Shown: positions 14,693 to 22,569, numbered from the stretch's first letter. The stretch is 32,517 nucleotides of DNA from Nocardia gamkensis NBRC 108242 (GCF_001612985.1 NZ_BDBM01000049.1:1-32517), one strand, 5' to 3'. A program made the numbers and translations. The notes: a model not told the origin generated them from the letters alone.

Positions 14693-15571
14693 ATGGCACT
14701 GACAACAGCGCAAGCGTTCAATGATTTTTATACGGCAATCAAGGAGGATGAAAGTGTTACGCTTCGAGTTAAGGAGCGCAAGGAAAAAGTTGTTGATGTT
14801 CTGAAGATAGCCTTCCCGGCGACCTCGACGATGCGGTATCAGTCGACAAAGGTGATCGGCTCACTCGGGCGTCACACGGCGAGTAAGCCGTTCGAGGATA
14901 TCGATTTGCTGGTTCACCTTGCTGTGGATAGTGATCTGTGGGCGAGCAAGTATCAGTACGATTCAAGCGACTTTCTATACCGTGTGCGTAATAGCCTTAA
15001 TGCTACGTCGACAGTGAAGAAAGTGGGTGCTCGTGGGCAGGCAGTTCGGCTGTTCTACTCGGACGGATTAGAGGTGGATGTCGCCGCAGTTATTAAATAT
15101 ACATCCGGTGCGTACGGTATACCCGACGGCTCCGGGAAATGGCTTACGACCAATCCGATTGAGCACGAGCAGTACATGTACAGGCGAAATAGCGAGCTTG
15201 GGGGAAATCTTAAAAGGTTTGTCGTGATTGCGAAGCAGTGGAATAGAGCGCACAGCGCACGTCTGTCATCTTTTCACATGGAGATGCTGGCTGCCCGAAC
15301 GTTCGCGACATTGGGTACAAATAGCCGCACGGCACTTCGCATATTTTTCGATCATAATCACAACAGCCTTAGCGTCCAGGATCCTGCGGGGCATGGTGGC
15401 GATTTGTCGAGCTACCTCACGTACTCTGCGCGCGACGCGGTGAATACGTCGTTGAAAGCTGCAAGGGATCGGGCTGATCTGGCGATTGCAGCCGAGAACC
15501 GCGGTGAGCATAAAGAATCAATCCGGCAACGGGGTATCGTGCTTGGCTCTCGATTTCCCAGCTACGGATAG
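14693..15571 (+). CDS. CD-NTase (SMODS nucleotidyltransferase), CBASS cyclase
   Basis: This 292-residue enzyme has the polymerase-beta-like active site: GSLGR at residues 56-60, then EDIDLLV with metal-binding D69 and D71, and a third carboxylate D129 in LEVDVAAVI. The N-terminal helix (TTAQAFNDFYTAI) and the C-terminal helical part fit CD-NTases, which make cyclic di- or trinucleotide signals on phage infection. The product cannot be told from sequence. It lies downstream of the S-4TM effector, probably in one transcript, and AAAGG precedes its start. No E2/JAB, HORMA/TRIP13 or Cap3-type gene is adjacent, so this looks like a minimal type I CBASS. Codon use is freer than in the chromosomal genes to the right. 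Confidence 0.88.
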   Translation: MALTTAQAFNDFYTAIKEDESVTLRVKERKEKVVDVLKIAFPATSTMRYQSTKVIGSLGRHTASKPFEDIDLLVHLAVDSDLWASKYQYDSSDFLYRVRNSLNATSTVKKVGARGQAVRLFYSDGLEVDVAAVIKYTSGAYGIPDGSGKWLTTNPIEHEQYMYRRNSELGGNLKRFVVIAKQWNRAHSARLSSFHMEMLAARTFATLGTNSRTALRIFFDHNHNSLSVQDPAGHGGDLSSYLTYSARDAVNTSLKAARDRADLAIAAENRGEHKESIRQRGIVLGSRFPSYG

Positions 15572-15592
15572 AATTTATCCTATGTCCATTAG

Positions 15593-16699
15593 TCATGGTG
15601 TCAGTGCTCGGAAAAAATCCATCAATTGTTCGTGTATCAACCTGTAAGGGTCGCGGCCATCGTCTACTAACCGTGCCATCTCTACGAGAGAGTCGTCGTC
15701 CAAAAAGACAATAACTTTCTTCTGACGGAGCCACGCTTTTCTCCGTGCGGCGAGGGCCTGATCGTTCGGCCCTTTTCGAGAAACAAGTATCCCGAACATG
15801 CGGAATGCCTCTGGCCACAGATACTCATCCAACTGTCGCACCTGCGGTGGACCGACGCTGTCGGCGTAGTTTTTGAACTCCGCGACAACGAAATGAGTTT
15901 TATATGTAGTGCGTACTTGTGACCAGGGCGAGTCGGTGTAGGGTATGTCGAAAATGGCGTCCATTATATCGAGGTCGTCGTCAGTGCGACTTTGGAGTAC
16001 GGGAGGATCTAAGTACTGCACGTAGATCTCTGTAAGGACCTTTGCAGCCGTGTCCTCGTATAGTTTCCACTTCTCCCGCCCAGGAGGAATGGCGGCAAGC
16101 TCTGCCGTAACACGACTTTCCAGCGATGCGACTGGCGGTTCTTCCGGTTCGCGCAGTAGGTCGTTGAGATCTCTGTCCCGTGCTTTCTTCGCAACTATTG
16201 ATGCAATATCAGCATGAACTGATAAAAGGTGCTGGACATAGGCCCGATCCCACAAAGTTACGCCATGCACATGCAGAATTGCGTCGAACGCGCGGGTGAG
16301 ATCAGCAGAAGTGATGAGCAGAACGTTTGCTTCGGGGAATTGTTCGCGAAGCCGGGTGGCAGCGTTAACTGTGTGTCGCGCTTGAGAGTTGGCAGTCCGA
16401 GCATGGCGCCAATGTTTGATGATTACAAATGTTTGCTCATCATTGGGAGAGTTTGCAACTACATCGACTCCGCTATCGAAGCCTTGGCGGCCGGGTGCTG
16501 GCCGTGAGGTTACCTTGTACGATTCGCGCCGTAGCAGCATGATGGCAAGCGCTTCAAAGGTTTGCCAATCCAACGAATCGAGATCCAGCAAGTCGGCCCT
16601 CCGTGTCTGTTGCCTGGCTCGTCGTTGGCTCGGAGCACGCGCCAGACGACGAACGTCCTCGGTGAGCCTACGGCGTGGGGCAGTGTGGTGGCGAAACAT
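15593..16699 (-). CDS. Restriction-endonuclease-like protein with two PD-(D/E)xK domains
   Basis: This 368-residue protein appears to hold two nuclease-type domains. The first (about 37-165) resembles Mrr: LDWQTFEALAIMLLRRESYK then FDSGVDVVA with D79 and FVIIKHW with K95. The usual QxK glutamine is isoleucine here. The second (about 205-345) has E215, then DDLDIMD (D244 or D247) and FVVAEFKNY with E274 and K276, followed by VRQLDEYL, a layout seen in other restriction-like families. It is convergent with the CD-NTase gene, 21 bp away, and has no methylase neighbour. It may be a stand-alone DNA-degrading defence protein or a modified-DNA nuclease. The basic N-terminal 35 residues may be non-native; the start is uncertain. 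Confidence 0.78.
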   Translation of the reverse strand: MFRHHTAPRRRLTEDVRRLARAPSQRRARQQTRRADLLDLDSLDWQTFEALAIMLLRRESYKVTSRPAPGRQGFDSGVDVVANSPNDEQTFVIIKHWRHARTANSQARHTVNAATRLREQFPEANVLLITSADLTRAFDAILHVHGVTLWDRAYVQHLLSVHADIASIVAKKARDRDLNDLLREPEEPPVASLESRVTAELAAIPPGREKWKLYEDTAAKVLTEIYVQYLDPPVLQSRTDDDLDIMDAIFDIPYTDSPWSQVRTTYKTHFVVAEFKNYADSVGPPQVRQLDEYLWPEAFRMFGILVSRKGPNDQALAARRKAWLRQKKVIVFLDDDSLVEMARLVDDGRDPYRLIHEQLMDFFRALTP

Positions 16700-16744
16700 G
16701 CACGGGCGCCTGCTATCTATCCCTCCCCTGCGTATCCCGCATCC

Positions 16745-17002
16745 TTACGCCAGATGGTTGCTCACAGTGCTCCGGTCGATCCCGAACTTCGTTGCCAGCT
16801 CGTACACCGTCATTCCACTGCGGTAGTCCTGTGCCAGCGATTTCCGCTCCTCTTCGGACAGCCGGCGCATCCGCTTCGGTGAGGCGGTAGTCAAACCTCT
16901 TGGTGGCACCCCGTCTCGTACATCATGCTCGGCATCGGCCACCACCTGTACAAGTGCCTGACCAGGGGTTTCGTTGTTTGACTGTCGCCTCAGGAAGCCC
17001 AC
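16745..17002 (-). CDS. Truncated recombinase-type helix-turn-helix protein
   Basis: The 85 residues from GTG 17002 hold one helix-turn-helix: LSEEERKSLAQDYRSGMTVY, then ELATKFGIDRSTVSNHL, and a stop right after. Relatives, including the protein at 5177-5773, carry a second HTH unit and a C-terminal HGRER, both missing here. It is therefore probably truncated, and the N-terminal half looks unlike a folded domain. It lies 45 bp upstream of the dual-nuclease gene on the same strand and could be cotranscribed with it. Confidence 0.5.
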   Translation of the reverse strand: MGFLRRQSNNETPGQALVQVVADAEHDVRDGVPPRGLTTASPKRMRRLSEEERKSLAQDYRSGMTVYELATKFGIDRSTVSNHLA

Positions 17003-17009
17003 TCACTGG

Positions 17010-17040
17010 CGAAGCCGCAGGTCATCGACCTGCGGCTTCG
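17010..17040. terminator. Perfect 14-bp inverted repeat, possible bidirectional terminator
   Basis: CGAAGCCGCAGGTC (17010-17023) pairs perfectly with 17027-17040 around an ATC loop. No long T-run follows on either strand. It lies just upstream of the truncated HTH gene, where base composition changes to chromosome-like. A second inverted repeat, GAACAACA/TGTTGTTC (17060-17067 with 17082-17089), follows. A terminator or an old element boundary both fit. Confidence 0.55.
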
Positions 17041-17210
17041 TCGTTGTGTGGCATCGCGCGAACAACATCACGGTGGTTGTGTGTTGTTCGTCGTCGAGCC
17101 GTCCAGGGCCTCATGGGCGGCGCGCTTCGGGCAGGTAGGACGTAAACGCTCGCCGGGCCGAGCATTTGGCGCAGCTCAGATCCTCGGACCGATTCCGGGC
17201 ACGGCCGCGT

Positions 17211-18428
17211 TCACCGATTAGCGGCCAGCACTGCTGCGAGGCCTTCTTGCAGGTCCTTGACGAAATACTCGGGGACCTCCAGCGACGGGAAATGGCCCCC
17301 GGTTTCGGGTGACCTCCATCGGACGATCTGTCGGTACCGCTGCTGTGCCCAAGGGCGCGGACACTTCTCGATGTCGCGGGGATACATAGTGAGTGCCGAG
17401 GGGACGTCGACCCGAAGTTCGGGGTCGAGCGAGTTGTGGCTCTCGTAGTAGATTCGGGCCGATGACGCGCCCGTCCGTGTCAGCCAATACAGGGTGACGT
17501 TGTCGAGGATGCGGTCTCTGGAAATCGTCTCGAACGGGCTGTCTTCGGTATCGCTCCACTCGGCGAACTTGTCGAGGATCCAGGCGAGTAGCCCGACCGG
17601 TGAGTCGACGAGCGAGTAGCCGATGGTCTGGGGCCGGGTCGCCTGCTGCTTCGCGTAGGCCGCGCGGTGGCGCGTCGACGATCCGTTCCAGAAGTCGCGG
17701 GTTTCCTCGATCCATTCGCGCTCCACCGCCGTCAGCCCGTCCGTTGTCAACCCGGGCGGGGCCTGCGCGAATGTCGTGTGGATGCCGAGAACGTGCGCCG
17801 GGAACCTGCCGCCGAGAACCGTGGTGATATTGCCTCCCCAGTCGCCGCCGTGGGCCGCGAACTTGCTGTAGCCGAGCCTTCCCATCAGTTCCACCCATGC
17901 GGCCGCGATCTTTTCGGTTCCCCACCCGGTGGTGGCCGGCTTGTCGCTGTAACCGAAGCCTGGTAGCGACGGAACCACGACGTGGAACGCCGGCGCGTCC
18001 GCGTCTTTCGGATCTGCCAGCTCGTCTACTACATCGATGAACCGAGCAATGCTGTCCGGCCAGCCGTGCGTCAAGATCAGAGGAGTGGCGTCCGCGCGCG
18101 CGGATCGGCGGTGCAGGAAGTGGATTCCCAGATCGTCGATGGTCGTGCGGAATTGGCCGATTCGGTTGAGACGCTCTTCGAACGACCGCCAGTTGTACCC
18201 GGTGCGCCAGTAGTCCACGACGTCGACGAGGTCGGCGAGAGGAACGCCCTGGTCCCATCGGCGAGGGTCGGGGGCGGCGCGATAGACCGTCTCGGCCTCC
18301 GGTAGCCGCGCCGCGGCTAGTCGCGCGCGCAGATCGGCGAGGTCGGCGTCACTCGCGTGGGCTTCGAATGCTTGCACACCGACGGGGTCGGGCGGGAAAA
18401 CCGGATCGAGGTGGCCGAGTGCGGGCAT
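17211..18428 (-). CDS. Epoxide hydrolase family protein
   Basis: This 405-residue protein has an N-terminal epoxide-hydrolase domain (about 10-120, with LPEAETVY, LVDYWR-like VDYWRTGYNW and FRTTIDDLGIHFLH) and an alpha/beta-hydrolase core. HGWPDS is the oxyanion-hole HGxP motif, GGDWGG carries the nucleophilic Asp, and GGHFPSLE the catalytic His. Length and layout match EHN-type epoxide hydrolases, which open epoxides to diols in the cytoplasm. The natural substrate is unknown. AGGAGG lies upstream of ATG 18428. It is divergent from the CGNR zinc-finger gene, with repeated palindromes between, so the latter may regulate it. Confidence 0.93.
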   Translation of the reverse strand: MPALGHLDPVFPPDPVGVQAFEAHASDADLADLRARLAAARLPEAETVYRAAPDPRRWDQGVPLADLVDVVDYWRTGYNWRSFEERLNRIGQFRTTIDDLGIHFLHRRSARADATPLILTHGWPDSIARFIDVVDELADPKDADAPAFHVVVPSLPGFGYSDKPATTGWGTEKIAAAWVELMGRLGYSKFAAHGGDWGGNITTVLGGRFPAHVLGIHTTFAQAPPGLTTDGLTAVEREWIEETRDFWNGSSTRHRAAYAKQQATRPQTIGYSLVDSPVGLLAWILDKFAEWSDTEDSPFETISRDRILDNVTLYWLTRTGASSARIYYESHNSLDPELRVDVPSALTMYPRDIEKCPRPWAQQRYRQIVRWRSPETGGHFPSLEVPEYFVKDLQEGLAAVLAANR

Positions 18429-18448
18429 GAGACCTCCTGGTCATCGCG

Positions 18449-18531
18449 GAACCGGCTACGGCATATCGAGAACCGGCTAAGACGGTTCTAACATGGCTCC
18501 GCGTCGGGCTGCAACCAGCTAAGGTGGTTCC
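18449..18531. promoter_or_regulatory. Repeated operator-like palindromes between epoxide hydrolase and CGNR genes
   Basis: Three related copies are seen. GAACCGGCTACGG (18449-18461) is a half-match. GAACCG-N7-CGGTTC (18470-18488) and AACCA-N7-TGGTT (18513-18529) are full palindromes with the spacer GCTAAGR. The third overlaps TAAGGT (18520-18525), a TANNNT -10 candidate seven bases before ATG 18532, which would give a leaderless mRNA. Occupancy by a regulator would block that promoter, and copies one and two lie at the hydrolase promoter. Confidence 0.6.
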
Positions 18532-19098
18532 ATGCCTGCTGGGCCTCCTGACTTTCGCCTCGGTAACGTGCTGGCGACCAGCTTCACGGGGACTCTGTCG
18601 GAGCGTCATGGCGACCCGGTGGAACGCATTCCCACGCCGCAGCGCCTCGTCGACTGGCTGGTCGTGAACGGCTTGGCCGTGGACTCCTGCACCACCGCTC
18701 AGCTCGAACTCGCCCGGGAACTGAGGGAATCGATTCACGCCGCCGCGACAGCGGCCGCGATTCATGACCCTCTGCCTGCGTCTGCTGTCCGAGTCATCAA
18801 TGACCGCAGCATGGCGGGTCGGGCGGCGGCCATCCTGACGCCCGAGGGCAGTCGTCGATGGCGACTCGGCTCGGCTTCCTGCGTGGAAGATGCCCTAGGC
18901 GTGATCGCCGCCGACGCGATCAGCATCATCGCAGGCGAACGAGACGGAAAATTGGCCCTGTGCGCATCGCCGACCTGCCGAGCCGCCTTCTTCGACACCA
19001 GCCAGAGTCGCACCCGCAAGTGGTGCGACATGAACACGTGCGGGAATCGTCAGAAGAAGGCGCGCTTCAATGCCAACCAGCGCAAAAACAAACGCTGA
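18532..19098 (+). CDS. CGNR zinc finger (ABATE domain) protein, putative regulator
   Basis: This 188-residue protein has the two-part structure of the family: an N-terminal ABATE region (RLGNVLATSFTGTLSER, then IPTPQRLVDWLV, then LRESIHAA) and a C-terminal zinc finger CASPTCRAAFFDTSQSRTRK followed by WCDMNTCGNRQKKARF. The CGNR motif and paired cysteines are plain. Family members are thought to be stress-related transcription factors, but few are characterised. It is divergent from the epoxide hydrolase and probably leaderless. Its most likely target is the palindrome array in the shared intergenic region (inference). Confidence 0.9.
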   Translation: MPAGPPDFRLGNVLATSFTGTLSERHGDPVERIPTPQRLVDWLVVNGLAVDSCTTAQLELARELRESIHAAATAAAIHDPLPASAVRVINDRSMAGRAAAILTPEGSRRWRLGSASCVEDALGVIAADAISIIAGERDGKLALCASPTCRAAFFDTSQSRTRKWCDMNTCGNRQKKARFNANQRKNKR

Positions 19099-19152
19099 AT
19101 GCCAGGTGGCTTTGATGCCGTGCACCCGTGTCGGGCAGAGCGGCCCGGTGGC

Positions 19153-19689
19153 TCAAGCAGTGGCGCTGCGCAGGGCGAACCAGCCGGTGGCGGGGTCGGC
19201 GAAGCCGTGGTACATCAGGCGGACTCGCTGGTCCACCTCGAAGAGGCGGTAGACCGCGAGCATGGCGCGGGCGGTCGCTTCCTGCTGGAAGTCGTCGATG
19301 CGGCGGTAGCCGATGGGGTGTTCGGGGAGCAGGGCCAGGCGGGTCAGTTCGGTGGGGTCGGTGATGTCCAAGCCGATCGGCGCGGCGTCGGTGATGTGGT
19401 GGTCGTGCAGGATGTCGTGGACCTGATGGGGGTCGGGGCGGCCGGTACGGAACTCGTGCAGTTCGGGACGTAACCCTGGGTCCCCGGCTGCCGGTTCGTT
19501 CTCGACCAGGTCGATCACCTCGGCGTCGGGGGTCAGTGCGCCGGTGTCGGTGGAGAGCGGGGTCTGCTCGAGTAGGTGCAGCATATTGCCACCGGGGATC
19601 AGCGGCTCCGGTGCGAGGAACAGCGTCACCGTTGGGCAAAGGCAACCTGGGCCGACCAGGCAGACGCGCAGATGGAACGAGTCGGGCAT
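19153..19689 (-). CDS. Hypothetical protein
   Basis: This 178-residue protein starts at ATG 19689, with AGGAGG upstream. It begins MPDSFHLRVCLVGPGCLCPT, then VTLFLAPEPLIPGG, and its second half holds RPDPHQVHDILHDHHITDAA, LPEHPIGYRRIDDF and RLMYHGFADPATGWFALR. No catalytic motif or signal peptide is evident. Third positions are strongly G/C and conserved-looking aromatic blocks support a real gene, but I do not recognise a family. The frame is open to 19845, without similarity in composition. Confidence 0.7.
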   Translation of the reverse strand: MPDSFHLRVCLVGPGCLCPTVTLFLAPEPLIPGGNMLHLLEQTPLSTDTGALTPDAEVIDLVENEPAAGDPGLRPELHEFRTGRPDPHQVHDILHDHHITDAAPIGLDITDPTELTRLALLPEHPIGYRRIDDFQQEATARAMLAVYRLFEVDQRVRLMYHGFADPATGWFALRSATA

Positions 19690-19950
19690 GCGGCCCTCCT
19701 GCATGGGGCGGGCCGGATGCACCGGCCCTCGCTGGATCGGGACTTCGAGTTGCGCCGATCGCGAAGCTGCCGCGGCGCTTCGACGGTCGACCGTGCCGCA
19801 ATTCCCCAGTCTAGGAGCCGGGCACGGCGCGCGCACCGCCATCACCCGCTTTCGTCGGCGGATCCGCCGAGCGCCGCTATGTCCTCGGATTCGGCCGCTC
19901 GTACACGACTGGATATCCCTGCTGTGCGATGGTCGTCATCATGGTCTCGC

Positions 19951-20040
19951 ATCGGCACCGACTGGACCGTCGAGATCGATGGCAAGAAGTACACGCCGCA
20001 GGAGATCAGCGCGCGCACGCTGATGAAGCTGAAGCGCGAC
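19951..20040 (+). pseudogene. dnaK: Fragment of dnaK (Hsp70)
   Basis: Thirty codons read IGTDWTVEIDGKKYTPQEIS and ARTLMKLKRD. This is nearly identical to the actinobacterial DnaK segment about 80-110 residues from the N-terminus (GTDWTIEIDGKKYTAPEISA then LMKLKRDAE). The similarity stops abruptly on both sides: AEAYLGE is replaced by PRFHSPYRLGQP and then a stop. No initiation or flanking Hsp70 sequence is seen. It is a relic of a partial duplication or recombination. The surrounding 19,846-20,166 interval holds nothing else I can support. Confidence 0.75.
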
Positions 20041-20166
20041 CCGAGATTCCACTCTCCGTATCGACTCGGGCAGCCGTGAACGCCTGAGCCGCGACGTTCA
20101 GCGGGTGATGCGGCCACCCGCGTCCGCGCGAAGAGGCTGCGAGGGGCCGAGGAAAGCTGCCAGTCG

Positions 20167-20595
20167 TCAGCCGGAAAGACGGCAGAGCGCGAGGGTTTTG
20201 CTACGCATGGCTCCGAGGCTGATCTTGTCGCCTCCGGCACCGGTGGCGCGAAGGGGTTCGATGTTCGCGATTCCGGCGGTGGAGGCGTTGTCGTTGAGCG
20301 CGTAGGCGGTGCCGTCGGGGGCGATGAACACGGCGAGGTCACTGGGCCGGCATTCCAGGGTGCCGTGGTCGACGGTGAGCGGCCACAGGTAGCCCAGATT
20401 CTCGCTGCTGATCGCCTGACTGCTGGAAGTCGGCGTCGGGAGGGGTGACGGAACCGGGTGCGCGGGATTCTTCGGACCTGACCCGCCACCGCACGCGGAG
20501 GTCGCCAACGTGCCTGCGATGAGACCGGTGACCAGCATCCGCCGGAGATCCCCGCGGCGAGTATCGAGATCAATGCGCTTTTCCGACACGGACAT
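20167..20595 (-). CDS. Putative lipoprotein, DUF2511-like (YebY-like) domain
   Basis: This 142-residue exported protein has a basic N-terminus (DTRRGDLRRM), a hydrophobic stretch and a lipobox-like ATSAC with Cys35, so it is probably lipid-anchored on the outer face of the membrane. A Pro/Ser/Thr-rich linker follows. The C-terminal domain, LGYLWPLTVDHGTLECRPSD then VFIAPDGTAYALND, matches the DUF2511 pattern (WPLTVxxGTLxC and APDGxxYAxN). Two cysteines (in LEC and LALC) may form a disulfide. Function unknown. Confidence 0.82.
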   Translation of the reverse strand: MSVSEKRIDLDTRRGDLRRMLVTGLIAGTLATSACGGGSGPKNPAHPVPSPLPTPTSSSQAISSENLGYLWPLTVDHGTLECRPSDLAVFIAPDGTAYALNDNASTAGIANIEPLRATGAGGDKISLGAMRSKTLALCRLSG

Positions 20596-20704
20596 CCGTG
20601 TATCCCCCCTTTTGCGTCGCGCCGACTCGAGGCGCTCGGAACGCAGCCTACTGGCGGAAACCGACGCAGCGCCAGGGATGCGGCGCGGTGGGCGGAATCG
20701 AACC

Positions 20705-21157
20705 TCAGTTGATCTTGATCTCGACCGGCGGGGCCGCCAGGTGCGGGTAGTCGGTTGTCACGTCGACCTGTACGCGGCCGGGGCCGGTGGGCAGGGCGGC
20801 GAAGACGGTTCCCGGTGGCTGGTTCCCAGCCGTGTCGTCGCGGATGGGGACGGCCACGGTGCCCGCGGCGCCGGTGTCGAGGTTGCGCCAGTTGGCGAAC
20901 GCGGTGAAGGCGCACGGCGTGTCCACCGGGGTCTGATTGACGAAGCTGATGCCGAAACGGGCCGCACCGGGTGTTCCGGTGGGTGAGGAGACGCCTGCCC
21001 GGCCTTCGCCGTAGCAGATATCGCCGAAGGTGTAGACCACTCCGATGTTCACGAACGCGGGTTCATCCGCCGTCGCCGGGGCCGCCGACGCGGCGAACCC
21101 GCCGAAGCACAGCGCCGCGACCAGGGCGCTTCGTCCCGCCGGCTGTCTGCCCAGCAC
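20705..21157 (-). CDS. Secreted hypothetical protein
   Basis: This 150-residue protein starts at GTG 21157 behind AAGGAG. It has a signal peptide (basic start, hydrophobic core ALVAALCFGGFAASAAPA, likely cleavage near ATA-DEP at about residue 31). The mature part is beta-rich, with VVYTFGDICYGEG, ARFGISFVNQTPVDTPC, and a C-terminal VQVDVTTDYPHLAAPPVEI. Two cysteines in the mature chain could form a disulfide. This type of short secreted protein is common in Nocardia and Mycobacterium; no function is assigned. Confidence 0.75.
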   Translation of the reverse strand: MLGRQPAGRSALVAALCFGGFAASAAPATADEPAFVNIGVVYTFGDICYGEGRAGVSSPTGTPGAARFGISFVNQTPVDTPCAFTAFANWRNLDTGAAGTVAVPIRDDTAGNQPPGTVFAALPTGPGRVQVDVTTDYPHLAAPPVEIKIN

Positions 21158-21293
21158 TGTCGATCACGCTCCTTCTTCGTCGAATCGAGCACTCTCGGAC
21201 GGCCATTGTGCCCCGCCGGGACCGTTCGCGGTCCGATTCCCGCGCATCGTCGCCGCGGTATGCGCGGGACCGTGACCGGCCTAGCATCGGTAC

Positions 21294-21920
21294 GTGGAGC
21301 GAGGATCGTTGCTGAAAGCGCGGGCGGGCGGGAAACTGCACGGCGGTAATCACGGCATCGCGCCGGAAGACGTGGTGGCCGCGCAGCGGGCCCGCATGCT
21401 GGTGGCGATGATCGAGGCGGCCGCGGACAGGGGCTACGCGGCGGCGACGGTGGCCGACGTGCTGAAACGGGCCGAGGTGTCGCGGATGACCTTCTATCAG
21501 CATTTCGCGAACAAGGAGGCGTGCTTCCTCGCCGCCTACGACATGGCCGTGGAGATCGTGATGACCCGGATCGCGGGAGCGCTCGCGGCCGACGGAACGC
21601 CGCTGGAGCGGATAGACCGTGCACTCGACGCGTACTTCTCCACCCTCGCGCAGGAACCGCAGGTCGCGAAGGTCTTTCTGGTCGAGGTGTACGCGGCGGG
21701 CAGGTCCGTGCTCGAGCGGCGGCTGGCGGCCCAGGCCGCTCTGGTGGACGGATTCGCCGCGGCGCTCGGCGCGGCCCGGCCGCATCAGCGGCTGGCGGGC
21801 GAGGCGGTGATCGGCGCGGTCGTCTCCTTGGCGACCAACCGCGTCGTCGCGGGCGACTTCGCCGCGCTGCCCGGGTTGCGCGAGCCGCTGATGTCGTCGT
21901 TGATCAGGAATCTGGTGTGA
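21294..21920 (+). CDS. TetR family transcriptional regulator
   Basis: This 208-residue protein starts at GTG 21294. The N-terminal DNA-binding domain spans about residues 30-80: RARMLVAMIEAAADRGYAAA, then TVADVLKRAEVSRMTFYQHF with NKEACFLAAYD. The C-terminal helices would form the ligand-binding and dimer part. Ligand and targets are unknown. Its end overlaps the convergent second TetR gene by 17 bp. It is divergent from the secreted protein gene at 20705-21157 across about 135 bp, so it may control that gene or itself. Confidence 0.9.
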   Translation: MERGSLLKARAGGKLHGGNHGIAPEDVVAAQRARMLVAMIEAAADRGYAAATVADVLKRAEVSRMTFYQHFANKEACFLAAYDMAVEIVMTRIAGALAADGTPLERIDRALDAYFSTLAQEPQVAKVFLVEVYAAGRSVLERRLAAQAALVDGFAAALGAARPHQRLAGEAVIGAVVSLATNRVVAGDFAALPGLREPLMSSLIRNLV

Positions 21921-22569
21921 GGCCGGACAGTCGCGCGGCGACCGCGGGCAGCCGATCGAGCATCGCCACGGTGAAATCGCCGAGCAGCGCGATCAATCCG
22001 TCCCGGTCGACGTCGAGTCCGCCGTCCAGCCAGACCATGACCAGTTCGGCCGCGCCGCCGGTGATCAGCTGGGAGGTCGCGGCGATGGCGGTGTCCTGAC
22101 CTTCGGGCAATTCGAGCACCAGGCGCGTCTGCTCGATGATGACGTCGGCGACCTGGCGCATGCCCGCGAACCTGCTGCGCATGAGCGCCTCGTCGCCGTA
22201 GGTCTGGGCGAAGGCCACCTTCGCCCGCCGCGGATCGTCGGTGAGTTCCACGATGAGGGCCGCGACCCCGGCGCGGATCCGGTCGGCGGGCGTGCCCGCG
22301 GTCTCGGCGATGGCGGCCTTCGCCCGGTCGAGTGCCGCCTGCTGGATCTCCACCAGCACGACGGAGGCGAGCGCGTCGCGGTCGGGAAACGCTTCGTAGA
22401 AGAAGCGCGGGCCGACTTTGGCCTGTTCGCAGACCCCGCGCACGGTCAACGCCGACAGTCCCTGAGTGCCGATGATGTCGAGGGCGGCGTCGAGCAACCG
22501 CCTGCGCCGGTCCTCACGGCGCTCGGCCGCGGAGGCTCCGCGGTAGGTGCCGCTGACGGTTCGGGTCAC
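21904..22569 (-). CDS. TetR family transcriptional regulator, probably of the P450 operon
   Basis: This 221-residue protein starts at GTG 22569. Its DNA-binding domain reads RREDRRRRLLDAALDIIGTQ, then LSALTVRGVCEQAKVGPRFF and YEAFPDRDALA. The C-terminal part is a typical ligand-binding helical bundle. It is divergent from the cytochrome P450 gene and a 32-bp palindrome lies between them, the standard arrangement for a repressor of an adjacent oxidase. Regulation of P450 and ferredoxin is inferred from this layout. Confidence 0.9.
   Translation of the reverse strand: MTRTVSGTYRGASAAERREDRRRRLLDAALDIIGTQGLSALTVRGVCEQAKVGPRFFYEAFPDRDALASVVLVEIQQAALDRAKAAIAETAGTPADRIRAGVAALIVELTDDPRRAKVAFAQTYGDEALMRSRFAGMRQVADVIIEQTRLVLELPEGQDTAIAATSQLITGGAAELVMVWLDGGLDVDRDGLIALLGDFTVAMLDRLPAVAARLSGLTPDS

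Noticed and set aside
15566..15580. GGATA-N5-TATCC hairpin between the CD-NTase and nuclease genes
   Set aside because: Only five base pairs with A/T content and no T-run. It is too weak to call a terminator.
20687..20712. Minus-strand GGTTCGATTCC, resembling a tRNA T-arm
   Set aside because: The T-stem pairs only in its two innermost base pairs and no acceptor, D or anticodon arms can be drawn around it; it also overlaps the 3' end of the secreted-protein gene.
19842..20915. Long minus-strand frame of 357 codons
   Set aside because: It is rich in Arg/Pro/Ser and overlaps the lipoprotein gene, which has a lipobox and a recognised domain, in another frame.
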